Shown in pieces: positions 1 to 8,411 of a DNA stretch of 17,695 nt. Each line of letters starts with the position of its first letter. Position 1 is the first letter of the stretch. The notes under the pieces are model-generated. The model did no database searches and had not been told where the DNA came from. It was given only the letters and a program-made list of their open reading frames with translations. Source of the stretch: JBBKXJ01 sp037969395 (GTDB taxonomy: Bacteria; Pseudomonadota; Gammaproteobacteria; Pseudomonadales; JAUIET01); assembly GCA_037969395.1 (NCBI GenBank), contig JBBKXJ010000069.1, forward strand, positions 1 to 17,695, read 5' to 3'. The position numbers and the translations under genes were made by a program.

Positions 1-291
1 ACGGTAAAAGCCGGCAGCTTTCCGGCTCACAAGATCGAGGGCAGCGGCGCTACTGAAATGAAAGTGGTATTCAAGACGTTTAGTGTGACCAGCAGCAATA
101 CGGCATGGATCTCCGACCAGGTACCCTTCGGTATGATCAAATCCGTAGGCGAGTCTATCAGCAACGGTAAGAAGAGTACCCACAGTTCGGAGCTAATAGA
201 ATACGGCGACTCCGGTGCAACCTCACAAATTACCAAAACGCCCGAAGCTATGCCGGAAATGCCTAATTTGAAGGATTTGTTTGGCGGCTAA
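1..291 (+). CDS. C-terminal fragment of a beta-rich protein of unknown function
   Basis: The frame is open from the first base of the window and stops with TAA at 289-291, giving 96 residues; the start lies outside. The fragment alternates short hydrophobic and polar strands (SFPAHKIEG, MKVVFKTFSV, WISDQVPFGMIKS, SELIEYGDSG), and has a Pro/Met-rich tail ending KDLFGG. The order of a lysine-rich strand, then WISxxVPFGxxKS, then LxEYG is reminiscent of periplasmic LolA/DUF3108-like beta proteins, where a processed substrate or surface is compared. This is a loose resemblance, not an identification. It converges on the hydrolase gene at 400-1962, so it belongs to a separate transcription unit. 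The internal ATG at 58 could be mistaken for the start, but the frame runs through it without a break. Confidence 0.7.
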   Translation, partial: TVKAGSFPAHKIEGSGATEMKVVFKTFSVTSSNTAWISDQVPFGMIKSVGESISNGKKSTHSSELIEYGDSGATSQITKTPEAMPEMPNLKDLFGG

Positions 292-315
292 GCACAGCAG
301 CAACAACGATGTATT

Positions 316-398
316 GTTATGCCCGGGCCAGCAGCATTTGCGTTGCAGTGGATTCAACAGCGCCATGTGCCAGAGCAAAAGTCGAGCCAGGGCATAAC
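316..398. repeat. Long-range 9-bp inverted repeat between convergent genes
   Basis: GTTATGCCC at 316-324 is exactly matched by its reverse complement GGGCATAAC at 390-398, with 65 bases between. It sits in the 108-bp gap where the plus-strand fragment and the minus-strand hydrolase gene converge. No T-run follows either arm, so a classical intrinsic terminator is not evident. A chance match is possible. Confidence 0.35.
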
Positions 399-399
399 C

Positions 400-1962
400 T
401 CAACGCGCTTGCACTGCCACAGAATGCAGCTCACTCTCAAAATCCTGCTGATTCGCGAAATCCCGCTCAACGTCCTCCACTTTCCAAAACTGACATTGGT
501 TGAAATCGCCGTGCGAGTGCGGTGCACTTTGTCTATCTCTGGGAAAAACCATTAACCGGGTGCGCGCAGCAATTTCGTCATCAAATAGTACCGGGAAGTG
601 TTTAATGCTGTCCCATCTGCCAAAACGGTAATCAAGCAGTGATTCCGGTGTGGAAAACATCGTATCGATCCAGGTGAGTATCGAGCCGCTGGGCGCAAAA
701 CCCCAGCCTGGCAACTCTCTGGCTTCATTGTCGGGGTGCAGCATCCAGGAATAGAAATGTGCCTGCCGGTTGTCTTTGAGATAGCGCAGTGCGCCGTACT
801 GCGTATTGCGGATCGAATCTGCAGCGGCAAGAAACACGATATTCTGCACCGGTAGTTGTGGCAGGGCGGCTACTATTCTGTTGATCACAATGGTTCCCAT
901 CGAGTGGCCAACCAGTGTGATTTCGTAAGCGTCGTCGCTGCGGGTAATCGCTTCAATGCGGCGAATTAATTTGGCAAGCGCTCCTTGCCCGAGCTCATAT
1001 GACCTGGCATTGTCTTCGCGACTGATGCACCCGGATTTCAGATTGCATGATTTCCATAGCAGAGAGTTGGTGCGATGCAACATTACGTTCCAGGCCGCTT
1101 TGCCCAATTCAAACGTCAGCGGTGTGATAACCGTTTTAGCCGGTGAGGTGGCCCACCACAGCGCGGTACGCCATCCCCTTCTGTTTTTGCCGGTTTTGCA
1201 GTCGAGTTCGAATGACGGTTTGCACGCAAACTGCTGTCCGCTATTCGCACGGCAATCCTGCAGCGAGTCGTAGTCTGAAAAATCTTTCGTCACAGTGCTT
1301 CGAATAGCATTTTTACTCTGCACCAGCCACGATTTCGGTGCGCCTATTGCGGCCTGGGCAATATCTGTCACAAAGTACAGCGGTGAAGTTGCCTTCGCCA
1401 ACAAACCACCGTCGGTTCCCTGTCGAATACTGATGAGATGATCTTTGTAGGACGAGAACGGCCCCGAGCGCCAATTGATAAAAATCGGAAAGCGGCACTT
1501 GCTGGCAAGCGATTTTTTATAGAGTAGTTCTTTGGTGCGACGCAGGCTGTTGGTATTGGTGTTCAAGCCACCGTGGATGTATATCAGTATTTCTTTCTTC
1601 GGCCTGTTGCTGCGGCTATTTTTGCTTGCGTTATCGGTCAAACCATTGGTGCAGTCGGCTAGCTCCTTCTGCGCCTGCTCGCCGATTGCGCTGACCAGTC
1701 TGTCTTCCTCGATCGTGCTTCTGTCGGCTCCGTACCAGGTATCGGTATCCAGCAGGTTCGATGCCCACAACTCCTCGGTAATGGCATAACCCCTGCGGTC
1801 GATATACAGCGCATGTTTGTCAGAATGGTCGGAGTGATCGGCGTAGCGGCGCGCTTCAGCTTCGAACGGCTTATGTGCGCAGCCCGCAAGCGCAAGTAAA
1901 AGAAAAACGCAAGCCGGGACAATTGCTGGATAAACGAACGCATGGTCAAGTGAAACTCGCAT
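400..1962 (-). CDS. Lipoprotein alpha/beta hydrolase (GHSMG serine esterase/lipase-like)
   Basis: The 520-residue product begins with a hydrophobic segment ending in the lipobox LAGC at residues 25-28, so Cys28 should be lipidated and the enzyme anchored in the cell envelope. The alpha/beta hydrolase fold shows as strand LIYIHGG (126-132, oxyanion region), then INWRSGP (162-168), then the nucleophile elbow GHSMG (352-356) with Ser354. After it come strand NIVFLAAAD (374-382) and a C-terminal SHGDF (483-487) whose His484 is the likely catalytic histidine. A long Cys-containing insert (about 230-315) lies between the first strands and the elbow. Substrate cannot be read from sequence; carboxylester hydrolysis is the family expectation. 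The ATG at 1962 is preceded by AAGGT at 8-nt spacing, which supports this start. It is downstream of and co-oriented with the TonB receptor, 112 bp away. Confidence 0.85.
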   Translation of the reverse strand: MRVSLDHAFVYPAIVPACVFLLLALAGCAHKPFEAEARRYADHSDHSDKHALYIDRRGYAITEELWASNLLDTDTWYGADRSTIEEDRLVSAIGEQAQKELADCTNGLTDNASKNSRSNRPKKEILIYIHGGLNTNTNSLRRTKELLYKKSLASKCRFPIFINWRSGPFSSYKDHLISIRQGTDGGLLAKATSPLYFVTDIAQAAIGAPKSWLVQSKNAIRSTVTKDFSDYDSLQDCRANSGQQFACKPSFELDCKTGKNRRGWRTALWWATSPAKTVITPLTFELGKAAWNVMLHRTNSLLWKSCNLKSGCISREDNARSYELGQGALAKLIRRIEAITRSDDAYEITLVGHSMGTIVINRIVAALPQLPVQNIVFLAAADSIRNTQYGALRYLKDNRQAHFYSWMLHPDNEARELPGWGFAPSGSILTWIDTMFSTPESLLDYRFGRWDSIKHFPVLFDDEIAARTRLMVFPRDRQSAPHSHGDFNQCQFWKVEDVERDFANQQDFESELHSVAVQAR

Positions 1963-2004
1963 TGCTAGCTACCTTATTGCTTAGCGTTGAGAGTAGCGAG
2001 TATC

Positions 2005-2017
2005 GCAGATCATCTGC
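2005..2017. promoter_or_regulatory. 13-bp perfect palindrome upstream of the hydrolase gene
   Basis: GCAGATCATCTGC is a perfect dyad with one central base, flanked on the right by six T on the plus strand. It lies about 43 bp upstream of the hydrolase ATG. On the minus strand GATACT, a -10-like hexamer, follows immediately, so the dyad would lie in the promoter spacer and could serve as an operator. Read on the plus strand it resembles a short intrinsic terminator, but no plus-strand gene runs into it. Confidence 0.3.
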
Positions 2018-2074
2018 TTTTTTAGAAACGATGTCGCGCCTGTTAGTACTATTTGGCCTAAGACCGACAGCCTC

Positions 2075-4945
2075 CTAGAACTTACCCCGTACCCCAACGG
2101 CGTAGCGTGAACCGTTGTCTTCAACGTTGAAGATCTGATTGCTGAAGCGGCCGGTTTGTACCAGCTCTTCCTCGGTGATATTGATGCCTTCGAAAAACAG
2201 TGTGAAGTGCCTATTGATGGCGTAGCTTGCGCTAATATCCCACTGACCGAAGGTTTTCGTGTTCACGGGTTCGCCGGTGCTGCCACCGACTGAGGCGTTA
2301 TCAATATAGCGTAGAAATCCCTCCCGGTTGTTAAACGCAACACGCGCCTGCCAATTGCTCGTTTCAAAAAATACGATAAGGTTTTGCGAGTCACCGAGTC
2401 CTTCGAGTGCAAAACTCTCTGTTGTGTCGGCGCTGAGACTAATATTGCTGTCGACGATGGTCGCATTGGCGGCAAGCCCGAAGCCGTTATCAAACACGTG
2501 GGTGATGGCGACTTCGTAGCCAGTGACACGCGCTGCTTCAGCATTGCGCGGGCGACTTACTGTATACACTTCCTGTTCGCCGTTGAGCTCTTCTGTAGTA
2601 GCGACAACATCCAGCCCCGGCCGGCTGGGGTCGAGTACAGTGTCGGGTGCGCACAGGTTTTGACCGGCGCGGTTAACGGGGGCATTGGCCTCGCTGCATC
2701 GGAAGTTGTTGTCCGCACGCCGGTCTAACAGGGTATACGTTTCTTCAGCACTTGTAGTAACGATGAAGTCATCAATCTCCTTATTAAATAACGCGATCGA
2801 GGCGCTGCTGGCTGCAGCGTAATACCACTCGAATGAGACATCCAGATTTCTTGCTTTAAAAGGTTGCAGCGCGGCATTACCGCCCTGCGCGCCGAGGTTC
2901 TGGCGGCGTGGCACATTAAACGTCGTGGCTGGCGACAACTGCGACATAGTCGCTCGGGTTATGGAATCGTAAACCGAGAAACGCACCAGTATATCGTCGG
3001 TAATTCCCAGAGTTGCGGTTACGCCGGGTAACAGGTCTGTGTAACTGTCACTGTCGCTAATAGCGCCAGGCGGTGCAAACGTATTGCTAAACAACGTGTT
3101 GTCGGTGGTCGGTACTATATCGGCAATCGAGCTTTGCACTGCTGCGACTTCCACTTCGGTTTTTGCATAGCGCGCCCCGAAATTGATTGTAAGCGGCATA
3201 TCTGCCAGTTCGTAGGCGAACGTGAAATCCATATAGACACTGCTGATGTCTTCATTGATCGTGTAGCGATTATTGAGCAAGACCGGTGTTATCGGAAATC
3301 CGGCATCTTCCAGGAATTGCACATAGGCGTCACCGTCGTAGCTATAGTAAGTATCAATCAGGCCCGGAAAAAAATTGGCGGCAGTAAACGGTGCCAGCCC
3401 GATTTCGTCGTTTGGAGCCGGGGTGCGGTATCCGCAAAATGCGCACTGGTTGGCAAATAGTTGAAACCTGGATTTTTCCCGCCGCTGTTGGTAGGCGCCA
3501 AACTTGAACGCCTCAAAATTCCTCGCATCCGCGCGGTAATCAAAGTCCAGCTTGAACTCGGTGATCTCGTCTTCGTCGGTGGGTCGAAAGCCTTTGTCAT
3601 TGTAGTGCAGGCGGGTGAGGGCCGGGTCTGGCAAGCTGCCGTCAGTGAGGCCGTCGTGCAGAACCCCTGGCGTGTCGCTAGTGCCTATAAACTCATAGTT
3701 GTTGATAATGCCGATGACATTGAAACGGTCGCGGCCGGCGCGGTCGTCTTGCGCCGACGAGGTAGAAGCGTCGAAGCTGGCCGTCAATTTTTCGTTAATG
3801 TTCCAGTCGAGCTTGAGACCAAAACCATGGTTACGTACATCACGAGATCTGCGCGTGTGCGATACAAAATCAGTAGCGGGGTCGCCGCTGCCCTGGTGCA
3901 GGCCGACTTCCTGGGTGAAGTTTGTCAGTGTGCCGTTACCGTCAATAGTCCCGCTTCCCACGCGATCCGGCTCAAGCCACGACGCCAGGCCGGTCACTAC
4001 AGAGTCCACTTTAAGCCTGGCGATAAAGCCATCCAGCGTTATTATAAAAGTGTCGGTTGGTTTGAATTGCAGCGCCAGGCTGGCGTTGCTGCGGCGACGC
4101 TCTTGTTGGTCAACGTTCTGGTCCCAGTTGCGTGGAATGTAAGCGTCGGTAAACAGCACGTTGCGCGTGGTGGGGTCAGTGTCACCGGCGTTATTTGAAA
4201 TAGTTTGTCCCGGACGCCAGCCAGCCGTTTCGAGGCGGTTGATTTGCACGTCGCGCTGCTGCTGACTCGCCGCCAGTAACACGCCGAACCTGTCGTCGGC
4301 GAAGCTATTGCTGACTAAAAAAGATGCGGAAGGGGCAGCTTCTTCGGCGAGGCTTTCGTACATGCTTTTAACGGAGCCGATCGCATGCAAGCCCGGCTTG
4401 TCCAACGGTCTGGCCGTCGCAATACCCACCGTTGCACCAATGCCCCCTTCCTGCAAATCGGCTCTGCTGCTTTTATACACGACCGCACCAACGATCTGAT
4501 CCGCTGCCAGCACCGCAAAATCAAATTCGCGGCCACCGCTGTTAGTAGCCAATTGCCGGCCGTTGACTAATACCGTATTAAATTGCGGCCCAAAGCCGCG
4601 CACCGTTACTGCCTGACCTTCACCACCACCGCGATCAATCGACACGCCGGTGACGCGCTGCAAAGATTCTGCCACATTGAGGTCGGGAAACTTACCGAGG
4701 TCTTCTGCTGAAATTGCATCCACCACACCCGCCGCATCGCGCTTGATGTCCATTGCTCGCTGCAAACTGCTGCGGATGCCTGTTACGAAGACTTCCTCTA
4801 ACACAGCTTGCTGAGCATTGGCGGCGACAGGCACCAGCATTGGCATCGTGGCGACCACGGCAGTAACCAGGGCAGTGTTTTTCGCAGCCGTGTGTTTGTG
4901 CCGCCGGGCGGACGGCACCACGCTGACTAGATCATCTTGTTTCAA
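2075..4945 (-). CDS. TonB-dependent outer-membrane receptor (TonB-Xanth-Caul class)
   Basis: This 956-residue protein has a signal peptide that probably ends at ANA|QQ (residue 44). A TonB box-like EEVFVTG (50-56) follows directly. The plug domain carries the hallmark strings of the Xanthomonas/Caulobacter-type receptor family: DLGKFPDLNVAESLQR (82-97), GVSIDRGGGEGQAVTVRGFG and VLVNGRQLAT. The 22-strand barrel follows and ends in the aromatic C-terminus VGVRGKF, as expected for outer-membrane insertion. Such receptors import large substrates, often oligosaccharides, with energy from TonB-ExbBD; the ligand here is unknown because no glycoside-degrading genes adjoin it. The only start compatible with the signal peptide is TTG at 4945 (a CTG lies 3 codons upstream, then a stop). 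A start at an internal ATG would remove the signal. It is divergent from the GlpD-type gene. Confidence 0.93.
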   Translation of the reverse strand: MKQDDLVSVVPSARRHKHTAAKNTALVTAVVATMPMLVPVAANAQQAVLEEVFVTGIRSSLQRAMDIKRDAAGVVDAISAEDLGKFPDLNVAESLQRVTGVSIDRGGGEGQAVTVRGFGPQFNTVLVNGRQLATNSGGREFDFAVLAADQIVGAVVYKSSRADLQEGGIGATVGIATARPLDKPGLHAIGSVKSMYESLAEEAAPSASFLVSNSFADDRFGVLLAASQQQRDVQINRLETAGWRPGQTISNNAGDTDPTTRNVLFTDAYIPRNWDQNVDQQERRRSNASLALQFKPTDTFIITLDGFIARLKVDSVVTGLASWLEPDRVGSGTIDGNGTLTNFTQEVGLHQGSGDPATDFVSHTRRSRDVRNHGFGLKLDWNINEKLTASFDASTSSAQDDRAGRDRFNVIGIINNYEFIGTSDTPGVLHDGLTDGSLPDPALTRLHYNDKGFRPTDEDEITEFKLDFDYRADARNFEAFKFGAYQQRREKSRFQLFANQCAFCGYRTPAPNDEIGLAPFTAANFFPGLIDTYYSYDGDAYVQFLEDAGFPITPVLLNNRYTINEDISSVYMDFTFAYELADMPLTINFGARYAKTEVEVAAVQSSIADIVPTTDNTLFSNTFAPPGAISDSDSYTDLLPGVTATLGITDDILVRFSVYDSITRATMSQLSPATTFNVPRRQNLGAQGGNAALQPFKARNLDVSFEWYYAAASSASIALFNKEIDDFIVTTSAEETYTLLDRRADNNFRCSEANAPVNRAGQNLCAPDTVLDPSRPGLDVVATTEELNGEQEVYTVSRPRNAEAARVTGYEVAITHVFDNGFGLAANATIVDSNISLSADTTESFALEGLGDSQNLIVFFETSNWQARVAFNNREGFLRYIDNASVGGSTGEPVNTKTFGQWDISASYAINRHFTLFFEGINITEEELVQTGRFSNQIFNVEDNGSRYAVGVRGKF

Positions 4946-4961
4946 GCTGTGCAGTACTCTT

Positions 4962-4989
4962 TAGATACTATTCTTGCCGCGCTCGTCAA
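4962..4989 (-). promoter_or_regulatory. Candidate sigma-70 promoter for the TonB receptor
   Basis: On the minus strand TTGACG (4989-4984, five of six matches to the -35 consensus) is followed after 16 bases by TATCTA (4967-4962, weak -10). Transcription would begin about 10 bases before the TTG start, leaving a very short leader. The weak -10 keeps confidence low. Confidence 0.25.
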
Positions 4990-5233
4990 ACACGGATTTA
5001 TAGCATACAAATACGCATCGAAAACGCGGCACTGTTCTCATCTACCGGACAATCGTTTGTTCTCGGAGCATAAGATTGCATGTTGAATGGAGTGCGGCTG
5101 GCATTTACCTGGAGGTTGTCTAAAGCAGCGAAGACGTGAACAGAGGCAATACTGTTAGGCCGCGCTACTCGCCTGACTGCGCTCCTCAGTACTGAAGATT
5201 TCACTGGTACAGCAACCGGATGTTCTTTTGAGC

Positions 5234-5272
5234 TATATACTACCTATTTCGACAATAATTCGATATATACTA
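5234..5272. repeat. TATATACTA direct repeat in AT-rich block
   Basis: TATATACTA occurs at 5234-5242 and again at 5264-5272, exactly 30 bp apart (about three helical turns), in an AT-rich stretch about 120-160 bp before the GlpD-type gene. Between them lie two TCGA tetramers separated by 7 bases. Each copy contains TATACT, a good -10 hexamer. The block may be a promoter pair or a binding site for a regulator on one DNA face. Confidence 0.35.
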
Positions 5273-5338
5273 AAAATTACGACGAACGACACAGTTATTT
5301 GTGCGCTTCGCTTTCTGTCACGCTCATCTTCTGGCGCA

Positions 5339-5360
5339 CCAGGTTTGCAATTTAACCTGG
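5339..5360. promoter_or_regulatory. Palindrome 35 bp upstream of the GlpD-type gene
   Basis: CCAGGTT (5339-5345) and AACCTGG (5354-5360) form a perfect 7-bp inverted repeat around an 8-base centre. The size suits either an operator for a dimeric regulator or a leader hairpin close to the ATG at 5395. The right arm runs into GGGAG (5359-5363), a ribosome-site-like string too near the TTG at 5365 and too far from the ATG at 5395 to be useful. Confidence 0.4.
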
Positions 5361-5394
5361 GAGTTTGCCGTATGTCCCCAACCTGTTAATCACT

Positions 5395-7026
5395 ATGAAT
5401 TTAAGACAAAGCAATATCAACCGACTTGGCAACGAAACCTATGATGTACTCATTCTGGGGGGCGGCATTAACGGCGCTGTGTCGGCGGCGGCGCTGGCTG
5501 CAAAAGGCGCCAAAGTCGCGCTCATCGATAGGGCTGATTTTGCCGGTGTTACCAGCTCCAACTCGTCCAACCTGGCCTGGGGCGGCATTAAATACCTTGA
5601 AACTCATGAGTATTTTTTAGTCAACAAGCTGTGTAAAAGCAGAAACCATCTGATGCGCAGCTACCCTTCGACGGTGAAAGAAATACGCTTTCTGACGACT
5701 ATCCAGAAGGGTTTTCGTTTTCCGCCATTTTTTGTGTTCCTCGGCACCATAGCGTACTGGTTTATCGGCCGATTTTTTACCCAGCCGCCGCGCTACCTGT
5801 CAGCGCAGGCGCTGAAACAGCGGGAGCCAGTGATTGATACCGTCAACGCAGCCGGTGGCTTTGAGTATTCAGACTGCTATCTGTACGACAACGATGCGCG
5901 CTTCGTTTTTAATTTTATCAGGTCCAGCCTTAATTACGGCTGCGTTGCGGCCAACTATGTTGAGTCGTTAGGTGCTGAACGGGCTGATGGCATCTGGTCA
6001 ACCTCGGCGCGGGATAATATCAGCGGTGCCACGTTCAGCATACGCGCAAAAGTGCTAATCAACGCCTGCGGGCCTTATGTGGATACGCACAACCAGCTGG
6101 CTAACCAGAACACACGCCACAAACATCTGTTTTCCAAGGGCATACATCTGATTGTTGACCGCGTGACCGAGAGCCAACGCGTGCTCGCATTTTTCGCTAC
6201 CGACGGGCGCCTGTTTTTCGTGATTCCGATGGGACCGAAAACTTGCATTGGCACAACCGATACCCAGGTCAAAAGTCCACAAACCAGTGTCACAGCTGAA
6301 GATCGTCAGTTCGTGCTGGACAACATCAATACGCTGCTGCGGCTACAGCGCCCGCTAACCGCCGACGACATAATTGCCGAACGTTGCGGCGTGCGCCCGC
6401 TGGCAACCGAAGATACAGACAGCGCGGCCGACTGGGTCAAGCTGTCGCGCAAACACGCCATCGACGCTAATGTGGAGGATCAACACCTGAGCATATTCGG
6501 CGGCAAGCTTACCGACTGCATCAACGTCGGTGATGAAGTCGCGAAACTGGTAGCCGATTTTGGCATTGACTTACCCTATGCCGATAAGGTCTGGTACGGC
6601 GAGCCCAGCGACTCGGTCAAGCAGGAATTTTTGCATCAGGCACGCTTGATGGGCCTGGATGGCATGACCGATCCCTCTTCTTCGGAACCGCTAACACAAC
6701 GCCTGTGGCGGCGCTACGGCGCCAACGCGATGGAGCTGTTGGAAGCCATCCGCGAAGACCCGGACAGCGCCAGACTGCTGATTGAGAACGCCGAGTACTT
6801 ACGCTGCGAGATCGAGCAAGCCGCGCGCCGCGAAATGATCACCAAGCTGGAAGATTTTTTACGACGCCGGTCGAAGATATCTCTGGTTGTGCGCAGACAG
6901 GATATTATCAACGCACCGGGTTTGCGCGAAGCCTGCGAAATATTCTTTGGCGATCAGGCCGAGGCCAAACTGCAGGAATATATTGAGGCCAGTGCGGGCG
7001 ACATTCAAGATTCGGAAATTGGTTGA
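5395..7026 (+). CDS. glpD: FAD-dependent glycerol-3-phosphate dehydrogenase/oxidase family protein
   Basis: The 543-residue enzyme should oxidise glycerol-3-phosphate to dihydroxyacetone phosphate at the membrane, passing electrons through FAD to quinone. The N-terminal dinucleotide fold is DVLILGGGINGA (17-28, GxGxxG-type). Further family blocks are SSNLAWGGIKYLE (57-69), INACGPYVD (222-230), SKGIHLIVDR (247-256), IGTTDT (285-290), GVRPLA (332-337) and FGGKLTD (368-374). The C-terminal DAO-type domain follows, with RLWRRYG (436-442) and EQAARREM (474-481). The length slightly exceeds E. coli GlpD (501). I chose the ATG at 5395, which puts the FAD motif at the usual distance from the N-terminus. 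A TTG at 5365 would add ten residues without a spaced ribosome site. No glycerol kinase or facilitator is adjacent, so the exact substrate is inferred from family only. It converges on the sensor kinase, and no terminator is visible between 7027 and 7083. Confidence 0.85.
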   Translation: MNLRQSNINRLGNETYDVLILGGGINGAVSAAALAAKGAKVALIDRADFAGVTSSNSSNLAWGGIKYLETHEYFLVNKLCKSRNHLMRSYPSTVKEIRFLTTIQKGFRFPPFFVFLGTIAYWFIGRFFTQPPRYLSAQALKQREPVIDTVNAAGGFEYSDCYLYDNDARFVFNFIRSSLNYGCVAANYVESLGAERADGIWSTSARDNISGATFSIRAKVLINACGPYVDTHNQLANQNTRHKHLFSKGIHLIVDRVTESQRVLAFFATDGRLFFVIPMGPKTCIGTTDTQVKSPQTSVTAEDRQFVLDNINTLLRLQRPLTADDIIAERCGVRPLATEDTDSAADWVKLSRKHAIDANVEDQHLSIFGGKLTDCINVGDEVAKLVADFGIDLPYADKVWYGEPSDSVKQEFLHQARLMGLDGMTDPSSSEPLTQRLWRRYGANAMELLEAIREDPDSARLLIENAEYLRCEIEQAARREMITKLEDFLRRRSKISLVVRRQDIINAPGLREACEIFFGDQAEAKLQEYIEASAGDIQDSEIG

Positions 7027-7083
7027 GCGGTTCCACGGCAGCTTTTCCGTCCAGTCCCTGGTTCGCGCTGGCCACTAGCAACG

Positions 7084-8409
7084 TTATGCCAGATGTTTAG
7101 CCGGCCAGCACAACGTAAATTTGGCGCCGCCCAATGGCGATTGATCGACGCTGACCGAGCCGCCGTGCAAGCCGGCGATGCGGTTAACAATTGCCAGCCC
7201 CAGGCCATAACCGCCGCTGTCGCGGTCAGCATGGTCGTCCAGCCGCGCGAACGCTTTTAATATCTCGCCACGTTTGTCGACGGGCACGCCCAGTCCATCA
7301 TCGTCTACCTGCAGACGCCAGCTTTGGTCCAGTCGGGCGAAGCGGATGCGTACGCTACTTTTGGCGTAACGCAATGCGTTGCTCAGAAAATTACTCAGCG
7401 ACAAACCCATGAGATAAGGATCGCACTCTACTTCGCCGTGGCCAACTTCGTTGACCACCTCTATGCTCACCGGGCCGGACCACGGCCGGAATTTATTCAC
7501 GGTGGCATTGAGCAGCTGCTGAGCCGGAATACCCTGCCAGTGTATTTCCAGATCGGCATGTTCGAGGCGGGCATAATCAAGCATTGTGCTGACAAGCTCA
7601 TCAATTTCCTGCACGTCTTGTCGCACATTTTGCAGCCTGGCATCCGCGTTTGCCGGCACATCGTCTTTTAACAGCTCCAGACCAAACTTGATGCGCGCCA
7701 GCGGCGTGCGTAGTTCATGCGACAGTGCGTTGGTAAACTCCTGTTGGCTTGCAAGCAAAGTACTCAGGCGTTGGGTCATCGCTTGAAACGAATCAGCCAG
7801 GGGGCGAATCGTTGTGATGTTGCTAACATCTGCTATCGACTGGCGGTGATCGTGCTGCAGTGTTTCGGCGGCGGCACTGAGCGTATCCAGATCGCGAATC
7901 AGTGGCCGTATCCACACCCACACCAGCAAAAAGATGGAGGTATAGAACAGCAGCGGCACGAATACGCGCAACCACTGATTGGCGCTCTGCTGACTGTTGC
8001 GGGGGAGGGGGCCGAGGCTAACAATTTTATCATATTGCGAAAGGCGTTTATAAAACAGCCTGCTGCTATCTGCGGTGTAATACGTCACGATCTCGCCGGC
8101 GCGCAGCTCGGCGGCTGCAGCACTACTGCCGGCGGCGATGTCGTCGCTGGACAAAACGTGAATGGGCATAGCGAGCTGTTGTGTCAGCCGCTGTATCTCT
8201 GCGTTCCAGTCCTCGCCAGGGGTTTGCTGCAGTCGGTTTTCAACCAGCGAGAACGTGCTGTTAAGCCATGGCTGATACTCCAGCTCTTCGTCTTCCTGCA
8301 GGGCATGCACCAACACCCAGTCGAGCAGTAAACCCAAACTGATGACGCCGAACGCGATGATCACGTAGGAGCGGAATATGAGCTGTTGATTGCCTCGCAG
8401 TTGCAGCAT
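7084..8409 (-). CDS. RstB-like membrane sensor histidine kinase
   Basis: This 441-residue kinase has a transmembrane segment at about 12-35, a periplasmic sensor of about 110 residues and a second transmembrane segment at 148-168. A HAMP-like linker follows, then the H-box ALSHELRTPLARI (228-240) with phospho-acceptor His231. The ATP-binding part has the N-box SNFLSNALRYA (339-349), DDDGLG (369-374) and GYGLGL (400-405). All catalytic motifs are present, so the kinase appears functional. It starts at ATG 8409, two bases after the native-frame stop of the response-regulator remnant, so it would be translated from the same mRNA. An in-frame upstream ATG at 8472 lies inside that remnant and adds no conserved sequence. 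The signal sensed is unknown. Because its cognate regulator is deleted internally, the kinase may now act on another regulator or have no output. Confidence 0.92.
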   Translation of the reverse strand: MLQLRGNQQLIFRSYVIIAFGVISLGLLLDWVLVHALQEDEELEYQPWLNSTFSLVENRLQQTPGEDWNAEIQRLTQQLAMPIHVLSSDDIAAGSSAAAAELRAGEIVTYYTADSSRLFYKRLSQYDKIVSLGPLPRNSQQSANQWLRVFVPLLFYTSIFLLVWVWIRPLIRDLDTLSAAAETLQHDHRQSIADVSNITTIRPLADSFQAMTQRLSTLLASQQEFTNALSHELRTPLARIKFGLELLKDDVPANADARLQNVRQDVQEIDELVSTMLDYARLEHADLEIHWQGIPAQQLLNATVNKFRPWSGPVSIEVVNEVGHGEVECDPYLMGLSLSNFLSNALRYAKSSVRIRFARLDQSWRLQVDDDGLGVPVDKRGEILKAFARLDDHADRDSGGYGLGLAIVNRIAGLHGGSVSVDQSPLGGAKFTLCWPAKHLA

Positions 8410-8411
8410 GG

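Larger units (their letters stand above)
4946..5394. other. 449-bp divergent intergenic region
   Basis: This gap separates the TonB receptor start (minus) from the GlpD-type gene start (plus). It holds a possible receptor promoter (4962-4989), an AT-rich block with a 9-bp direct repeat (5234-5272) and a 7-bp-arm palindrome (5339-5360). Between about 5000 and 5220 I see no convincing gene. A short minus-strand open frame at 4998-5204 has no ribosome site and no recognisable features. Confidence 0.6.

Noticed and set aside
3461..4198. A 245-codon plus-strand open frame
   Set aside because: It lies wholly antisense to the TonB receptor barrel, whose frame is strongly supported; no domain or ribosome site is visible.
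4998..5204. A 68-codon minus-strand open frame in the receptor/dehydrogenase gap
   Set aside because: No ribosome site, no signal or domain; likely chance in a regulatory region.
7027..7083. Bidirectional terminator between the GlpD-type gene and the kinase
   Set aside because: Only very short GC pairings and no T-run were found.
7717..8331. A 204-codon plus-strand open frame
   Set aside because: Antisense to the sensor kinase, with no recognisable domain; a shadow of the coding strand.
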